A stretch of 64,000 nt of DNA. It comes from DATNPX01 sp036702975 (GTDB taxonomy: Bacteria; Cyanobacteriota; Vampirovibrionia; Obscuribacterales; Obscuribacteraceae). Where the stretch lies: the NCBI GenBank assembly GCA_036702975.1, contig DATNPX010000059.1, positions 186,001-250,000 of the forward strand, read 5' to 3'. This document shows, one piece after another, positions 9,487 through 19,121 of this stretch (position 1 is its first letter; every line of letters begins with the position of its first letter). The position numbers and the translations under genes are program-made. Under the pieces are notes generated by a model, which saw nothing but the letters and a program-made list of their open reading frames with translations, was not told where the DNA came from and did no database searches.

Positions 9487-9671
9487 CCACCCCTATGTCA
9501 GATAGTTTACATAAGGACCACACCTGGCATAAGTGCGTTGTGTCACTCCAACAGTAGAAAGATCCGCCTGCCTCTCAAAGATTAAACAGTTCGTTCGCCC
9601 GGATTTAAGTGTCGCGCAAGCAACAATTTTGCCGGGTCATTTCCACTCCCACTCGGATCCGGCTATACCTT

Positions 9672-9710
9672 TCAGACAAATCAGACACAAATCAGACACA
9701 AATCAGACAC
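9672..9710. repeat. 11-bp tandem direct repeats (about 3.5 copies)
   Basis: Three exact copies of AAATCAGACAC (9678-9710) follow a partial TCAGAC copy. The 11-bp period is close to one helical turn, so the copies would face the same side of the DNA. Confidence 0.9.
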
Positions 9711-10030
9711 GAAGAAGATTAACTTCGGCAGTGTGAATCCGGCTGATAATCGTGCTTTCTGTGAGGCAGCTTGTGGGACATTGACAATCAATGATTAGCG
9801 AATGAATCTGGATATACCGACATACCAAAAGTGTGGATTGGGTTATACGAATCTCAGAAAGTGAAGTTGGACTGCACTTCAGACACATAGAGCAACAAAA
9901 AACCCCAGTACTTTTGACAACGCAATGGCAACGTGCAATACTGCGCACTCCGGCTATAGCGCTGTCACTAAGCTTTTCGCGCCCCAGAGCATTCAAACTC
10001 AAATTTAGAATCGCTCATCAAGCCGCTCAC

Positions 10031-11221
10031 ATGAGGATTCATAATTTGATTAGTTTTGCAGAGCTTGGACTATCCAAGCAAGCGTTGGCGTGTCTGAACA
10101 CCATCGGCTTCAGCGAGCCGACTGAAATCCAGGCGAAAGCAATCGGTCCTATGCTCGATGGCCGCGACGTTATGGCGTCTGCGCAAACCGGCTCGGGTAA
10201 AACAGCCGCTTACGCCCTTCCACTCATCGACCGGCTTGAACGGCGGGTCAAAAGATGTCGCGCATTAATTCTGGTGCCAACCAGAGAGTTGGCATTGCAG
10301 GTCAAAACGGAGCTCGAACGTTTTGGCGCGCATGCACAGATCAAAGTGTCGGCGCTCTACGGTGGTACCGGATACGACAAACAAGCCAGAGAACTGAGAG
10401 CAGTACCCGACGTTATCGTAGCCACTCCGGGACGGCTTGGTGACTTCATTCAGCGCCGAATGGCAGACGTATCGAAAGTAGAAACGTTGATTCTCGATGA
10501 AGCAGACCGCCTTCTCGATTTTGGATTCTTGCCGCAAATCACAAAGATTGTCGATCGCATTCCAGAACAACGTCAAACTGCGATGTTCTCCGCAACATTC
10601 GATCTGCGCGTACAAAGACTGGCGAAAGACTACCTCCTAGAACCCGTACGTGTCGTGGTCCAAGCCGATCGAATTGAACCTTCATCAATCGAACAGCAAT
10701 TCCATCGGACGAGCGAGAGTGAAAAAGACGCACTGCTCCTTAAATTGATCGGCGATGCGGGAGAAGGCTCTGTTTTGGTGTTCACTAAGACACGACGCAA
10801 AGCTAAAACAGTGGCCGCTCGTTTACGTGCAGCAGCAGTGCAAGCGCAGGAAATTCACGGTGACGTCAGCCAAAATCAGAGAGAACGAACACTCGATCAC
10901 TACCGCAAGGGGAAATTCAATGTTTTGGTGGCAACCGATGTTGCCGCCCGAGGGTTAGATATTCCCGCAATAAGTCATGTGGTGAATTACGATCTGCCGC
11001 AATCACCGGCAGATTACGTGCACCGCATCGGCCGTACCGGACGTGCCGGACGCAGCGGGTGTTCGCATACGTTCGTCTGCGAGAACGACCGCGGCAGCTT
11101 GCGCCAAATCGAAAACATTGTCGGAAGGACCTTGATGAGTCGACCGGCGGAAGGTCCTAAACGCCAAAACAAAAGGCGTCCACGCCGACGCTTTGACCGA
11201 AGAGCTGCATCAGCAAATTAA
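10031..11221 (+). CDS. DEAD-box RNA helicase (RhlE-like)
   Basis: All helicase motifs are present: Q motif region (GFSEPTEIQAKAI), motif I AQTGSGKT, Ia PTRELALQ, TPGRL, motif II DEAD, motif III SAT, and motif VI HRIGRTGRAG, followed by a short Arg/Lys-rich tail that would help bind RNA. The protein unwinds RNA duplexes with ATP and is typically used in ribosome assembly, mRNA decay and cold adaptation. The open frame extends upstream to 9833, but homologous sequence begins at MRIHNLISFAELGL, so the ATG at 10031 is chosen even though no clear Shine-Dalgarno is seen. The RecF-like ATPase starts 37 bases downstream. Confidence 0.9.
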   Translation: MRIHNLISFAELGLSKQALACLNTIGFSEPTEIQAKAIGPMLDGRDVMASAQTGSGKTAAYALPLIDRLERRVKRCRALILVPTRELALQVKTELERFGAHAQIKVSALYGGTGYDKQARELRAVPDVIVATPGRLGDFIQRRMADVSKVETLILDEADRLLDFGFLPQITKIVDRIPEQRQTAMFSATFDLRVQRLAKDYLLEPVRVVVQADRIEPSSIEQQFHRTSESEKDALLLKLIGDAGEGSVLVFTKTRRKAKTVAARLRAAAVQAQEIHGDVSQNQRERTLDHYRKGKFNVLVATDVAARGLDIPAISHVVNYDLPQSPADYVHRIGRTGRAGRSGCSHTFVCENDRGSLRQIENIVGRTLMSRPAEGPKRQNKRRPRRRFDRRAASAN

Positions 11222-11257
11222 TCATCGATTGCAATCGGGCACGCGTAAAATTGATGC

Positions 11258-12379
11258 ATGCTCATCCAAGAAATCGACATTTCGGGCTATCGCTCGATTA
11301 AAGACATTCGCCTGAAATTGGCGACTGTCACTGTGCTGGTCGGTCCAAACGGTAGTGGCAAGAGCAATATCTACCAGGCACTGCAACTCGTAGCCGCTTG
11401 TGCTCAGGGCCGATTCGCGCGACAGGTGGTCCGCGAAGGTGGAATCGGTTCTGTTTTGTGGGCAGGACCAAGAAAAAATTTCGAAGATGCACGGATAAGA
11501 CTCGGTGTGAAGTTCGACGACCTGACATATGAGCTTGAATTCGGTCGCGTGCCTCTAAGTGATCGAATGAACGATGGTCCTGGAAAGCCAGGATTAAGCC
11601 GTTTCACTGACGACCCAGATATAAAGATTGAGACCGTTGGTTTCATAGATCGCGGCAAAATGATCAGTTTGCTCGAGCGAAAGCGCGGGTCGATCATGGC
11701 CCGAAGCCAGGACGGACAAATGGTGCAGTATCCTGGAAACATTGCACAAAGCGAATCCGTTTTGTCTGAATTGCGTGAGCCTCACAAGTTTCCAGAACTA
11801 TCGATACTGAGAACAGAATTGATGAATTGGCGTTTCTATCATGAATTTCGCACTGATCTTCACTCGCCCATTCGTCAACCACAGATTGCAACATATACAG
11901 CTGTAATGAGCAACGACGGAATTGACGTTGGTTCTGCACTCGCAACTATCGAAGCGATCGGAGATAGCAAAACTCTTCGTGAGAGCATAGAATCTGCGTT
12001 TCCAGGGAGCAGTCTAGAAATGGAAGTTGCCGATGGAGCACTCCATTTGTACATGACGACGGAAAGTCTCATGCGAAGAATGAATGCACGGGAATTCTCA
12101 GACGGCACATTGCAGTTTCTCTGTTTGCTGGGAGCACTGCTCACGCCTCGTCCCGGCACTTTTGTCGTATTGAATGAACCAGAAACGAGCATCCATGTCG
12201 ACCTGTTTCCGGCTTTAGCAGAGCTTATCGGCACAGCATCATCGTCCACTCAAATTTTGGTCACAACGCACGCTAAAGAGCTTGCAAATTTGATTCAAAA
12301 AAGAGTGCGAAATCAGACGGTGATTGAACTTGAAAAAATGGATGGCGCTACTCAGTTACAAGGCGCTCGCTTTCCATAA
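11258..12379 (+). CDS. RecF-like predicted ATPase, tandem copy 1
   Basis: This 373-residue protein has an ABC/SMC-type ATPase fold without a long coiled coil. Walker A is GPNGSGKS (residues 29-36), a signature-like SDGTLQF precedes Walker B and VLNEPETSIH, and TTHAKEL supplies the H-loop. It belongs with the predicted RecF-like ATPases of the COG4637 type, which are common but uncharacterised. No nuclease (TOPRIM) domain follows, unlike OLD proteins. The adjacent downstream gene is a clear paralogue, separated by 50 bases. Confidence 0.85.
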   Translation: MLIQEIDISGYRSIKDIRLKLATVTVLVGPNGSGKSNIYQALQLVAACAQGRFARQVVREGGIGSVLWAGPRKNFEDARIRLGVKFDDLTYELEFGRVPLSDRMNDGPGKPGLSRFTDDPDIKIETVGFIDRGKMISLLERKRGSIMARSQDGQMVQYPGNIAQSESVLSELREPHKFPELSILRTELMNWRFYHEFRTDLHSPIRQPQIATYTAVMSNDGIDVGSALATIEAIGDSKTLRESIESAFPGSSLEMEVADGALHLYMTTESLMRRMNAREFSDGTLQFLCLLGALLTPRPGTFVVLNEPETSIHVDLFPALAELIGTASSSTQILVTTHAKELANLIQKRVRNQTVIELEKMDGATQLQGARFP

Positions 12380-12429
12380 AATCAGGTGTGGTAGAACATA
12401 GAGTCTTCAAGACAACGAAGGTTTGAAGC

Positions 12430-13743
12430 TTGGCGCTAACTGACTTTTACATTAGAAACTACCGTTCTGCTAGAAACACCTGGCTTAAATTGCCGCGCGT
12501 ATCAGTAATTGTTGGTCCGAACGGCTCGGGCAAGAGCAACCTATACCGTGCGATGTACTTGGTTAGCTCGACGGCTAACGGACAGCTCTCTCGCGCTATT
12601 GCAGAAGAAGGCGGAATGGATTCTATTTTGTGGTCCGGAGAGTATGGACTACAGGATGAACGCAAAGTCAGCCTGTCGGTAAAGTTTGACGAATTGCAAT
12701 ACGATCTGAAACTCGGAACGATGGGCAGAGCAGGCGGTGAATATTTTTGTGGCGACCTTCAAGTCAAGTCAGAAAAAATCTTTGCGTTCAAAAATGGTGT
12801 CAAGTCCCAAGTGCTAAACCGGGGAATCGGATTTATTGAAGTTCGAGATTCGACTGGACGAACAACTGATTACACACAACGAGTCGCCAGTAACGAATCG
12901 ATTCTCACCGCACTCCGAGAACCGCATAAGTATCCGCAGCTTTCACGATTGCGGCAAGAGTTCCTTGGTTGGCGATTCTACCACCACTTCCGCACCGACC
13001 AAAACTCGCCACTGCGAAAACCGCAACATCCGGTGACCACCAAAATCTTGTCGCACGATGGTAAGGACTTGGCACCAGCTCTTGCAACGATAAAAGAGTG
13101 GGGAGACTGGAATGGCCTCGAACGGAGCCTTGATGAAGCATTTCCGGGAGCGGAGCTAGACATTCTATGTGCATCTACCGGACTAAAATTGGCTCTTCGG
13201 TTACAGGGTCTTGACAGAGCACTGGAAGGAGCCGAACTATCAGACGGAACACTTCAGTACTTATGCCTTCTGTGCGCACTGTATAGCGTGGAAGCGCCAC
13301 CGCTTATAGTGCTTAACGAACCAGAGACCAGCATACATCCGGATCTCTTAGAACCTCTTGCTCGCTTGTTGGTACGAGCATCCGAAGCATCGCAGATCTG
13401 GGTAACAACTCATTCTACAGATCTCAGCGACTACATCATGGATTTGAGCGGTTACTCACCGTTGGTTTTGGAAAAAGTAGATGCAGAGACACGGGTTGTT
13501 GGCGTCAAGCTTGGAGTTCATCCTGACGATCAAGAAGATGATGAATTTGAGGATGAAGAGATAGAGCCAGTGCGCAAAATGACAGCACGAGACTCTGGTG
13601 GAAGCATATCAACCGTATCAACTAAAGGGGCTAAGCCAACAGGGACGATGAGTCAATCGAACAATGATGATCCCGACGCCGTCGCTGCAGCGGCGAAACT
13701 GGAAGCACTAAGAAAGCGGCTTGTTGATGGAGCGAAGGAGTAG
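12430..13743 (+). CDS. RecF-like predicted ATPase, tandem copy 2
   Basis: A 437-residue paralogue of the gene before it, with Walker A at the same position (residues 29-36), the shared sequence RFYH.FRTD.NSPLR.P, SDGTLQYL, VLNEPETSIHPD and TTHSTDL. It differs by a C-terminal extension of about 75 residues that is strongly acidic (around 360-378) and then Ser/Thr-rich, with no domain. The TTG start is preferred because GAAGG lies eight bases upstream and the protein then aligns end to end with copy 1. The two may form a heterodimeric ATPase, which is inference. Confidence 0.85.
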   Translation: MALTDFYIRNYRSARNTWLKLPRVSVIVGPNGSGKSNLYRAMYLVSSTANGQLSRAIAEEGGMDSILWSGEYGLQDERKVSLSVKFDELQYDLKLGTMGRAGGEYFCGDLQVKSEKIFAFKNGVKSQVLNRGIGFIEVRDSTGRTTDYTQRVASNESILTALREPHKYPQLSRLRQEFLGWRFYHHFRTDQNSPLRKPQHPVTTKILSHDGKDLAPALATIKEWGDWNGLERSLDEAFPGAELDILCASTGLKLALRLQGLDRALEGAELSDGTLQYLCLLCALYSVEAPPLIVLNEPETSIHPDLLEPLARLLVRASEASQIWVTTHSTDLSDYIMDLSGYSPLVLEKVDAETRVVGVKLGVHPDDQEDDEFEDEEIEPVRKMTARDSGGSISTVSTKGAKPTGTMSQSNNDDPDAVAAAAKLEALRKRLVDGAKE

Positions 13744-13879
13744 TGTTGCGACGTCCACATCCATAACGAAAAATCGAGGTCAAGGGGACCCAATCGGATA
13801 CCCTTGGTCTCCGATGAAAGTTCTCAGACTCATCCTCATCTCCAGAGTATAATTAATTGTCCAGCTAGAAGGAACCGAA

Positions 13880-14356
13880 ATGAAGAATCAATGGTTGTTC
13901 ACACTATTACTCGCCGCCAATGCAGCACTACCACTGAGCGCATCGGCCATTCCGATGGAGACGGCAAAACCCTGGCAAGTGCAGAGCCTGAAGGGAATTG
14001 AAACAATTTACTACGCTGTGAATTACGACCCGGAAAAGAAATATATCAATCAGCTTGCCAATCAGCTGGCACCACTCAAGCTGAAGATGAAGCCTACAGA
14101 TTTTAAAGACGAGCCTGTCACGACGCTCTCGCCGTCAGAAGCGCTTGTGAAGCTAGTTGTAGCCACGAAAGAAAACGGAACACTCTGGGTCGGATTGTAT
14201 GTAAGCCAGCGCTCCCAGTTGGCACGCAACTCGTCTGTTCAATACGAAGCGCAAACCTATAAAATCGGCACACTGGGCAGCAAAGAAAAAGTGAACGACG
14301 CAATCAAGGATCTCTGCGCCGAACTTGTTCATGACTTCGCATTGGCAAGGAAATAG
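13880..14356 (+). CDS. Secreted hypothetical protein, 158 aa
   Basis: A signal peptide is visible (residues 1-23, ending SASA), followed by a mature domain of mixed strands and helices with no motif I recognise. AAGGAA lies just upstream of the ATG. It is about 135 bases downstream of the second ATPase, and a link to it is not evident. Likely periplasmic or secreted. Confidence 0.7.
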   Translation: MKNQWLFTLLLAANAALPLSASAIPMETAKPWQVQSLKGIETIYYAVNYDPEKKYINQLANQLAPLKLKMKPTDFKDEPVTTLSPSEALVKLVVATKENGTLWVGLYVSQRSQLARNSSVQYEAQTYKIGTLGSKEKVNDAIKDLCAELVHDFALARK

Positions 14357-14705
14357 GCTGCCTGCAAGTTACTCCGGTAAGAACGACGCTAATCGAAAAC
14401 CAGTCACTGACTACGAAACTTCACAAACCACTCGGCGCTAGAACCTTTGCGCCTTTATTTCGCCTATGCTCGAAGAATCCTCGTCTCGACAAGGAGCTAG
14501 AAGTTAGCAAATCGATAATCCGAGCATATCAATCCCATAACAGCCGTGTATTGGACGGCAGGGGGCAGGAGAGGTAGGTTAGAAATGTTCTGACTGATAG
14601 TCAAAGTTTGGTCAGAGCCAATTAGCAGCCGAGTTGTTCCCCGATGACACCAACAAGCCTGAGTACGGGCTTGCTTGGGCTGCCATGAGGCACGAAGGAG
14701 ACACA
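14357..14705. other. Intergenic region
   Basis: No gene, repeat or clear terminator is visible in these roughly 350 bases. The last ten bases hold the Shine-Dalgarno of the next small gene. Confidence 0.5.
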
Positions 14706-14939
14706 GTGGATACTCTGAACCTTACAATCAACGGCACGATTCTGTTTGCACTCGGCTTTGTCGTCTATGCCGTCGTATACGAAATTTGCGCCAACATCAT
14801 CGGACGAGAAGCAGCCGCACAGTTTGGCGGACACGCATTTACTGCATCTATACAATCATTCGTGAAACCGGCCCAGCGGAACGTTGGTGAACCTACCGAA
14901 ACAAAATCGTGGCAGCGCGGCTTAGTGAGTCGTGGTTAG
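14706..14939 (+). CDS. Small single-pass membrane protein, 77 aa
   Basis: The frame is open from 14634, but the best start is the GTG at 14706, because AAGGAG lies five bases upstream and nothing similar precedes the other candidates. The predicted protein has one transmembrane helix (about residues 9-31, TILFALGFVVYAVVYEICANI) and a short polar C-terminus. I do not recognise the family. A terminator follows about 115 bases later. Confidence 0.6.
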   Translation: MDTLNLTINGTILFALGFVVYAVVYEICANIIGREAAAQFGGHAFTASIQSFVKPAQRNVGEPTETKSWQRGLVSRG

Positions 14940-15052
14940 GGTCCCGCTCACCCGTCTCCGGCAATTGAGATTTGAGCATGTGTCAACAGTGTGTCACCAC
15001 TTTTAAATTTTTCAGAGACAGTTACTCGTAGCTGTCGAATGCGATGACCAAA

Positions 15053-15091
15053 GCGTCCAGGAGGCTCTATTTCGAGCCTTCTGGCGTTTTT
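15053..15091 (+). terminator. Intrinsic terminator
   Basis: Arms GCGTCCAGGAGGCTC and GAGCCTTCTGGCG form a long stem with one bulge and one wobble pair around a TATTTC loop, followed by TTTTT. It ends transcription from the small membrane-protein gene. Confidence 0.75.
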
Positions 15092-15199
15092 GTACAGCAA
15101 AGATCAGATTGGAAAACACGTATTGCACTTGCCAGCCTGATGTCGACAATTGAAGCCACAACCTACTGACACCTCCTCATCATTCAAAAACTCTCGCAG

Positions 15200-16465
15200 A
15201 TGGACTTCCAACGCAGTTTTAACACTTTCGTTAAAAACCTCGAGCAGGACTGCCACAATCTCCAGCAGTGGTATCACGATAAGACGTCTAAGAACCACGC
15301 ACGGGTCGAAAAATTTGAGGTGGACCATGGACTTAAGACCCCACCCAATCCTCATCCGCTACCGTACATAGAATTGCACGGAGACCAGACGAAAATGAGC
15401 ATCGCCAGACCCGGCGATTACTCCGAAACAATCACAGTTGATGGCAGACAACGACATTTTATTTTGCATGTGCCAAAGGGATACGACCCATCTCGAAATT
15501 CTCAGCCGGTACCACTTATAGTGGCGCTGCACGGTTTCACTCAAAGCGCCGCTGAATTTCAAAACGAAGCAGGTCTCGACGCTTACGCCGACGCTAAACA
15601 CGCAGCAATCCTTTATCCGGATGCAACACAATGGCTAGGCATCGACATAGCGGCCGCCTGGTACACAGGCAATGGGCTAACGCCTCGTGGTGCAAAAGTT
15701 GATGACGTAGGATTTTTGCGTCGCGCGATTGGACTTGCTGAAAGTCAGATCAACGTAAACAAATCCCGAGTAGACCTACTGGGAGTTTCTAACGGTGGCA
15801 TGATGGCATACAAAGCGGCATGCGAGATGTCTGATACCGTAGCGGCAGTAGTCGACGTTAGTGGTGCTATGAGCGGTGAAGAGACTCGTCCGAAAAACCC
15901 AATTTCAGTGATGAACGTGGTCGGCACCAACGATCAGATTGTGCCACTAGCAGGTAGAACGAAAGAACAGGAAGAGAAAGCCATAAGCGAAGAGATGCAA
16001 GGCATATTGACTGGCGTTGGCTCTCCTCGATGGAAAAAATTTGTTGAATCGAACCGAGGCAAAGATCTGGGCTTATTCATCGTCGAACAGTCACATTTTG
16101 CGCCAACTTTCAAACCAGTTTCATATGCGACTGATTTTTGGAAAAAGACAGATGGTATCACCGGCCCACCTATCGAGAGAAAGAATGGAAAAGTCCTTAC
16201 GGACTACTATCAAAATCCGAAAACCGGAGTTGGTGTGGAGCAAGTTGTGTTGACTGGAATGGATCACGCAGCCTTAGGTGGCGTGCCCAATAACTATAAA
16301 CTCAACGACGAAGCCTGGGCTTTTCTCGCAGCTCACCCTAAATACTATCCGCCAACAAAGCCAGCAAAAGATTCGCATCACATGTCACATGGCAACAAAG
16401 TCTATAAACTGAATCGAGCAGGAGCTATGAAAAAATACCTTCGAGGCGAATTAGCACCCGAATAG
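15200..16465 (+). CDS. PHB-depolymerase/LpqC-like esterase
   Basis: A 421-residue alpha/beta hydrolase of the poly(3-hydroxybutyrate) depolymerase/feruloyl esterase type. The oxyanion motif is ALHGFTQSA, the nucleophile elbow is GVSNGG, the acid is the Asp of GTNDQIVP, and the His is in GMDHAALGG. Family members hydrolyse polyester or aromatic ester bonds and are often exported, but here the first 60 residues are hydrophilic and there is no signal peptide. The ATG at 15200 has no strong ribosome binding site, so a later start is possible. The substrate is not predictable. Confidence 0.82.
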   Translation: MDFQRSFNTFVKNLEQDCHNLQQWYHDKTSKNHARVEKFEVDHGLKTPPNPHPLPYIELHGDQTKMSIARPGDYSETITVDGRQRHFILHVPKGYDPSRNSQPVPLIVALHGFTQSAAEFQNEAGLDAYADAKHAAILYPDATQWLGIDIAAAWYTGNGLTPRGAKVDDVGFLRRAIGLAESQINVNKSRVDLLGVSNGGMMAYKAACEMSDTVAAVVDVSGAMSGEETRPKNPISVMNVVGTNDQIVPLAGRTKEQEEKAISEEMQGILTGVGSPRWKKFVESNRGKDLGLFIVEQSHFAPTFKPVSYATDFWKKTDGITGPPIERKNGKVLTDYYQNPKTGVGVEQVVLTGMDHAALGGVPNNYKLNDEAWAFLAAHPKYYPPTKPAKDSHHMSHGNKVYKLNRAGAMKKYLRGELAPE

Positions 16466-16882
16466 ATTTACCAGATATGCTTTGGATCAGATTTAGACTT
16501 CGACGATTGCGATAAGCCCTTCCATTCTGAGTTACGACGCGCTGCATAAGCTTTCATATCGCGACCATATCGCGCATAGAAACTACCAAGCTCAATTCTG
16601 GCGATGAACGGCAACGCGAAAACTTCGCTGAATGTGCAAGTACGGATTCTTCGCCGCAGGCATTGAATCGCTCATGTACATTCCTCCCACTCCACTCAGC
16701 CGATCGGCGGGGCGATTGGAGCTCCTAAAAAGCATATTATCACCGACCGACGGGACAGGTATTTTCAATTCCGCCAAACAACGACCCAGCCCGGGAAAAC
16801 AGTCAAATGAAATCTTGGCAACACTTCAAATCGCCGTTCAGCGTATACTCTCGGGACGAAGAAGGTATCCCGGAAATTTTTT
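16466..16882. other. Intergenic region upstream of pheA
   Basis: No convincing gene in these 417 bases. A TATACT hexamer at 16844-16849, about 35 bases before the pheA start, is a plausible -10 element, but I see no well-spaced -35. Confidence 0.4.
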
Positions 16883-17821
16883 ATGTCTCAAATTCAAATC
16901 GGTTCCGCAATTCCAACCGGCGCAGTGCTCAAACCAGAGCAGCTCAAAGGTGGCGAAAGCGACAATAAGCGCTGCATTGCATTTCAAGGCAATATCGGCT
17001 CATTCAGCCATCGTGCTGCGAAGCATTTTGCCGTAAAAACGTTCGATAAATACGACACGACGTTGATCGCCTGTCGCAGTTTCGGCGAAGTCTTTGAAAT
17101 CATTGAGTCAAGCAAGAATTTTTACGGTGCGATTCCTTTGGAAAACACCACGATGGGTTCCATCGACGCGAACTATGATTTGCTATGGACACGATCAGCC
17201 GTGATCGTAAACGAAGTCTTCGTTCCCGTTCATCACAACCTGATTACGACACAAAATGCGGTGCTAGAAAACATTCGTGAGGTTTATTCTCATCCAGCCG
17301 CATTGGAGCAATGCAAAAGGTTATTTCAAAAGTATCCGCACATGAAACCGACCAGCCACTGGGACACCAGTGCTTCGGCAATTCTCGTGAAAGAGCGGCA
17401 AGATCCTACGATTGCGGCGATTGCGAGCAGTAAGGCGTGTGAAGAACAGGAGCTGTCGATACTAATTCCACGGGTAGAAGACTACGAACATAATGCCACC
17501 AGATTTGGATTGATAACGAAAGCGGAGTACGCGGCACGGCACATTCCAACCCCGTACAAGGTTTCATTTGCATTGGAGCTACCAAACGTGCCCGGTACAC
17601 TGGCTGCGGTGCTAACCAATTTCGCTCGATGCGGTGTCAACCTGACTTCTTGCAAATCCAGACCTGAGCCGGGTAAACCCTGGCATTATCGATTCTTCGT
17701 TGATATTGAAGTAACAAACGAAGAGCAGCACAAGAAGCTCTACGCGTATCGAAAAGAGTTTCAATACGATGTTAGATTGCTTGGATTGTATCCGATAGGC
17801 ACGTCGGCCGACGTTGAGTAG
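16883..17821 (+). CDS. pheA: Prephenate dehydratase
   Basis: Converts prephenate to phenylpyruvate in phenylalanine synthesis. The 312-residue protein has the prephenate dehydratase domain (about 32-220), including GSFSHRAA, the GAIPLENTTMGSI segment and the catalytic HNATRFGL motif, followed by an ACT domain (about 235-310) with LPNVPGTLAAVL and a SRPEPGKPWHYRFFVD segment that matches the Phe-binding ESRP region. This is the monofunctional dehydratase rather than the chorismate-mutase fusion. Feedback inhibition by Phe is expected from the family. It stands alone, convergent with the next gene. Confidence 0.95.
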   Translation: MSQIQIGSAIPTGAVLKPEQLKGGESDNKRCIAFQGNIGSFSHRAAKHFAVKTFDKYDTTLIACRSFGEVFEIIESSKNFYGAIPLENTTMGSIDANYDLLWTRSAVIVNEVFVPVHHNLITTQNAVLENIREVYSHPAALEQCKRLFQKYPHMKPTSHWDTSASAILVKERQDPTIAAIASSKACEEQELSILIPRVEDYEHNATRFGLITKAEYAARHIPTPYKVSFALELPNVPGTLAAVLTNFARCGVNLTSCKSRPEPGKPWHYRFFVDIEVTNEEQHKKLYAYRKEFQYDVRLLGLYPIGTSADVE

Positions 17822-17837
17822 CGGGTTGATCGGCAGT

Positions 17838-19121
17838 TCAACTCTCTTCGGCAGGAAAATATTCGTCTTCTTCCAACCCGAACGTCCAGGCTATGCCCTG
17901 CTTTGCGGTGCGTGTATCGGGCGGCACGCGCAAAAAATATTTTTTGAAACTCCCGTCTGGTTCCGGAGTTGAGTTCTCTACTTTAACCACCACCCAGGGT
18001 TCATCTTCCGGCATGTCTTTGTAAAAAAGAGCACCAAATTCATCTTCTTGAATCTTCCGCGCTACCATGCAGAAGTTATCGTAACCATAACGCTCAACTA
18101 AGACTCGCCGAACTTCAGCATTTGGTTCCGCAAAGATATCCTTCAACTTGATTTTGTCTGGTCGCAGAATTATCTGCTCTGACACTTCGACTCCATGCCA
18201 GTAGTAAAACTTAGCCCCATCGCAAAACTCGAGCGCCGCAGATAATTGGCTGTGGAGGCGCCATGCATCATCAAAACTCGAGAAGGTTGGTTTCAAAAAG
18301 ACAAAACAGCAATGCTCGAAAAACTCAAAACCCAGTGCGCTTTGAAGGAGTAGCTTTAAATTAGCGAACAGACGCTCACAAACTACATCCCAGCTTTGGC
18401 GCGCCCGAGCATGTGCGAAGTCAATTACAGGGAACCAAAGGAAATCCAATAAGCCAAGGCATTCGTTGTGTCTGTCTCGCTTTCCATGTCTCTTTTTTCT
18501 GTTTTTCAATCGAAGCTTTATACTCTTGCGAAGCGATTGTTGTTCTGGCTCAGGCAAATTAAAGGCGAGCTGCATACGCCTAAGTGGGCGCAGAAGCATA
18601 TTGGTAGTTTGTTTATGCAATTCCTCTTGCTCGTCAAAACCCAATTCAAGATCACCCATCGCAATGAGCATATTTTTGCAGCGATTATCAATGTAATGGA
18701 AAATTCTTGCTCCAATCGGTTTACCACTGTCCGGTGCATCGGGCACTACTAGATTCCAGTTAATTGCCCGATATGCGTCTTGCCATATTTGGCGCAAGTG
18801 GTTACTAAGCTGAAGATACTCTCCGCTATCAAGTGCAGAAAGTTTCGGCGTTATTCCTTCGACTTCACCTAAACCTAGTATCTTATCCACAAAAAGAGGA
18901 TAAGCAATTCTTTGAATCGGACTCTCACACCGGATCACAACTGGTTCCGCTAAATCCAATTCAGCATAGATCTCGCCAATTGCGTAACGGAGTTCATCAA
19001 CTTCCGGAGGAGGGCAGCAACGATAATTGTTGAGCCAATCCGTCAAGTGAGTTTCGAATTGTTTGTTTAGTTCATTCAACAGAAGATATTCCAATCGCGG
19101 CAGACAGACGGACCCAGGCAA
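17838..19121 (-). CDS. DUF6745-type protein
   Basis: The 427-residue protein ends with the pattern I associate with DUF6745: VVVKVENSTPEPDGS, then KYFLRVPP, a TAKQGIAWTFGL helix and a closing EYFPAEES. The central part has a basic linker (KLRLKNRKKRHGKRDR, about residues 207-222). These proteins are of unknown function, often near leucine-rich repeat or effector-like genes. The TTG at 19121 is used; AAGGAG lies 16 bases upstream, farther than usual, so the start is uncertain. Confidence 0.7.
   Translation of the reverse strand: MPGSVCLPRLEYLLLNELNKQFETHLTDWLNNYRCCPPPEVDELRYAIGEIYAELDLAEPVVIRCESPIQRIAYPLFVDKILGLGEVEGITPKLSALDSGEYLQLSNHLRQIWQDAYRAINWNLVVPDAPDSGKPIGARIFHYIDNRCKNMLIAMGDLELGFDEQEELHKQTTNMLLRPLRRMQLAFNLPEPEQQSLRKSIKLRLKNRKKRHGKRDRHNECLGLLDFLWFPVIDFAHARARQSWDVVCERLFANLKLLLQSALGFEFFEHCCFVFLKPTFSSFDDAWRLHSQLSAALEFCDGAKFYYWHGVEVSEQIILRPDKIKLKDIFAEPNAEVRRVLVERYGYDNFCMVARKIQEDEFGALFYKDMPEDEPWVVVKVENSTPEPDGSFKKYFLRVPPDTRTAKQGIAWTFGLEEDEYFPAEES

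Larger units (their letters stand above)
9340..10030. other. Long divergent intergenic region
   Basis: About 690 bases separate the PAS kinase and the RNA helicase. I see no convincing gene. It contains a 16-bp inverted repeat near the kinase side and an array of 11-bp direct repeats in the middle (listed separately). A long leader could precede the helicase. Confidence 0.6.

Noticed and set aside
9672..9710. CRISPR-like repeats
   Set aside because: The repeats are only 11 bases and contiguous, without spacers or nearby cas genes.
9533..9736. 67-codon open frame in the helicase upstream region
   Set aside because: It runs into the 11-bp repeats and has no ribosome binding site or recognisable protein pattern.
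9833..10030. N-terminal extension of the DEAD-box helicase
   Set aside because: The extra 66 residues show no family similarity and no ribosome binding site; the family sequence begins at 10031.
11258..13743. OLD-nuclease or Gabija-like defence system
   Set aside because: The ATPases lack a TOPRIM nuclease domain and no UvrD-like helicase or toxin lies next to them.
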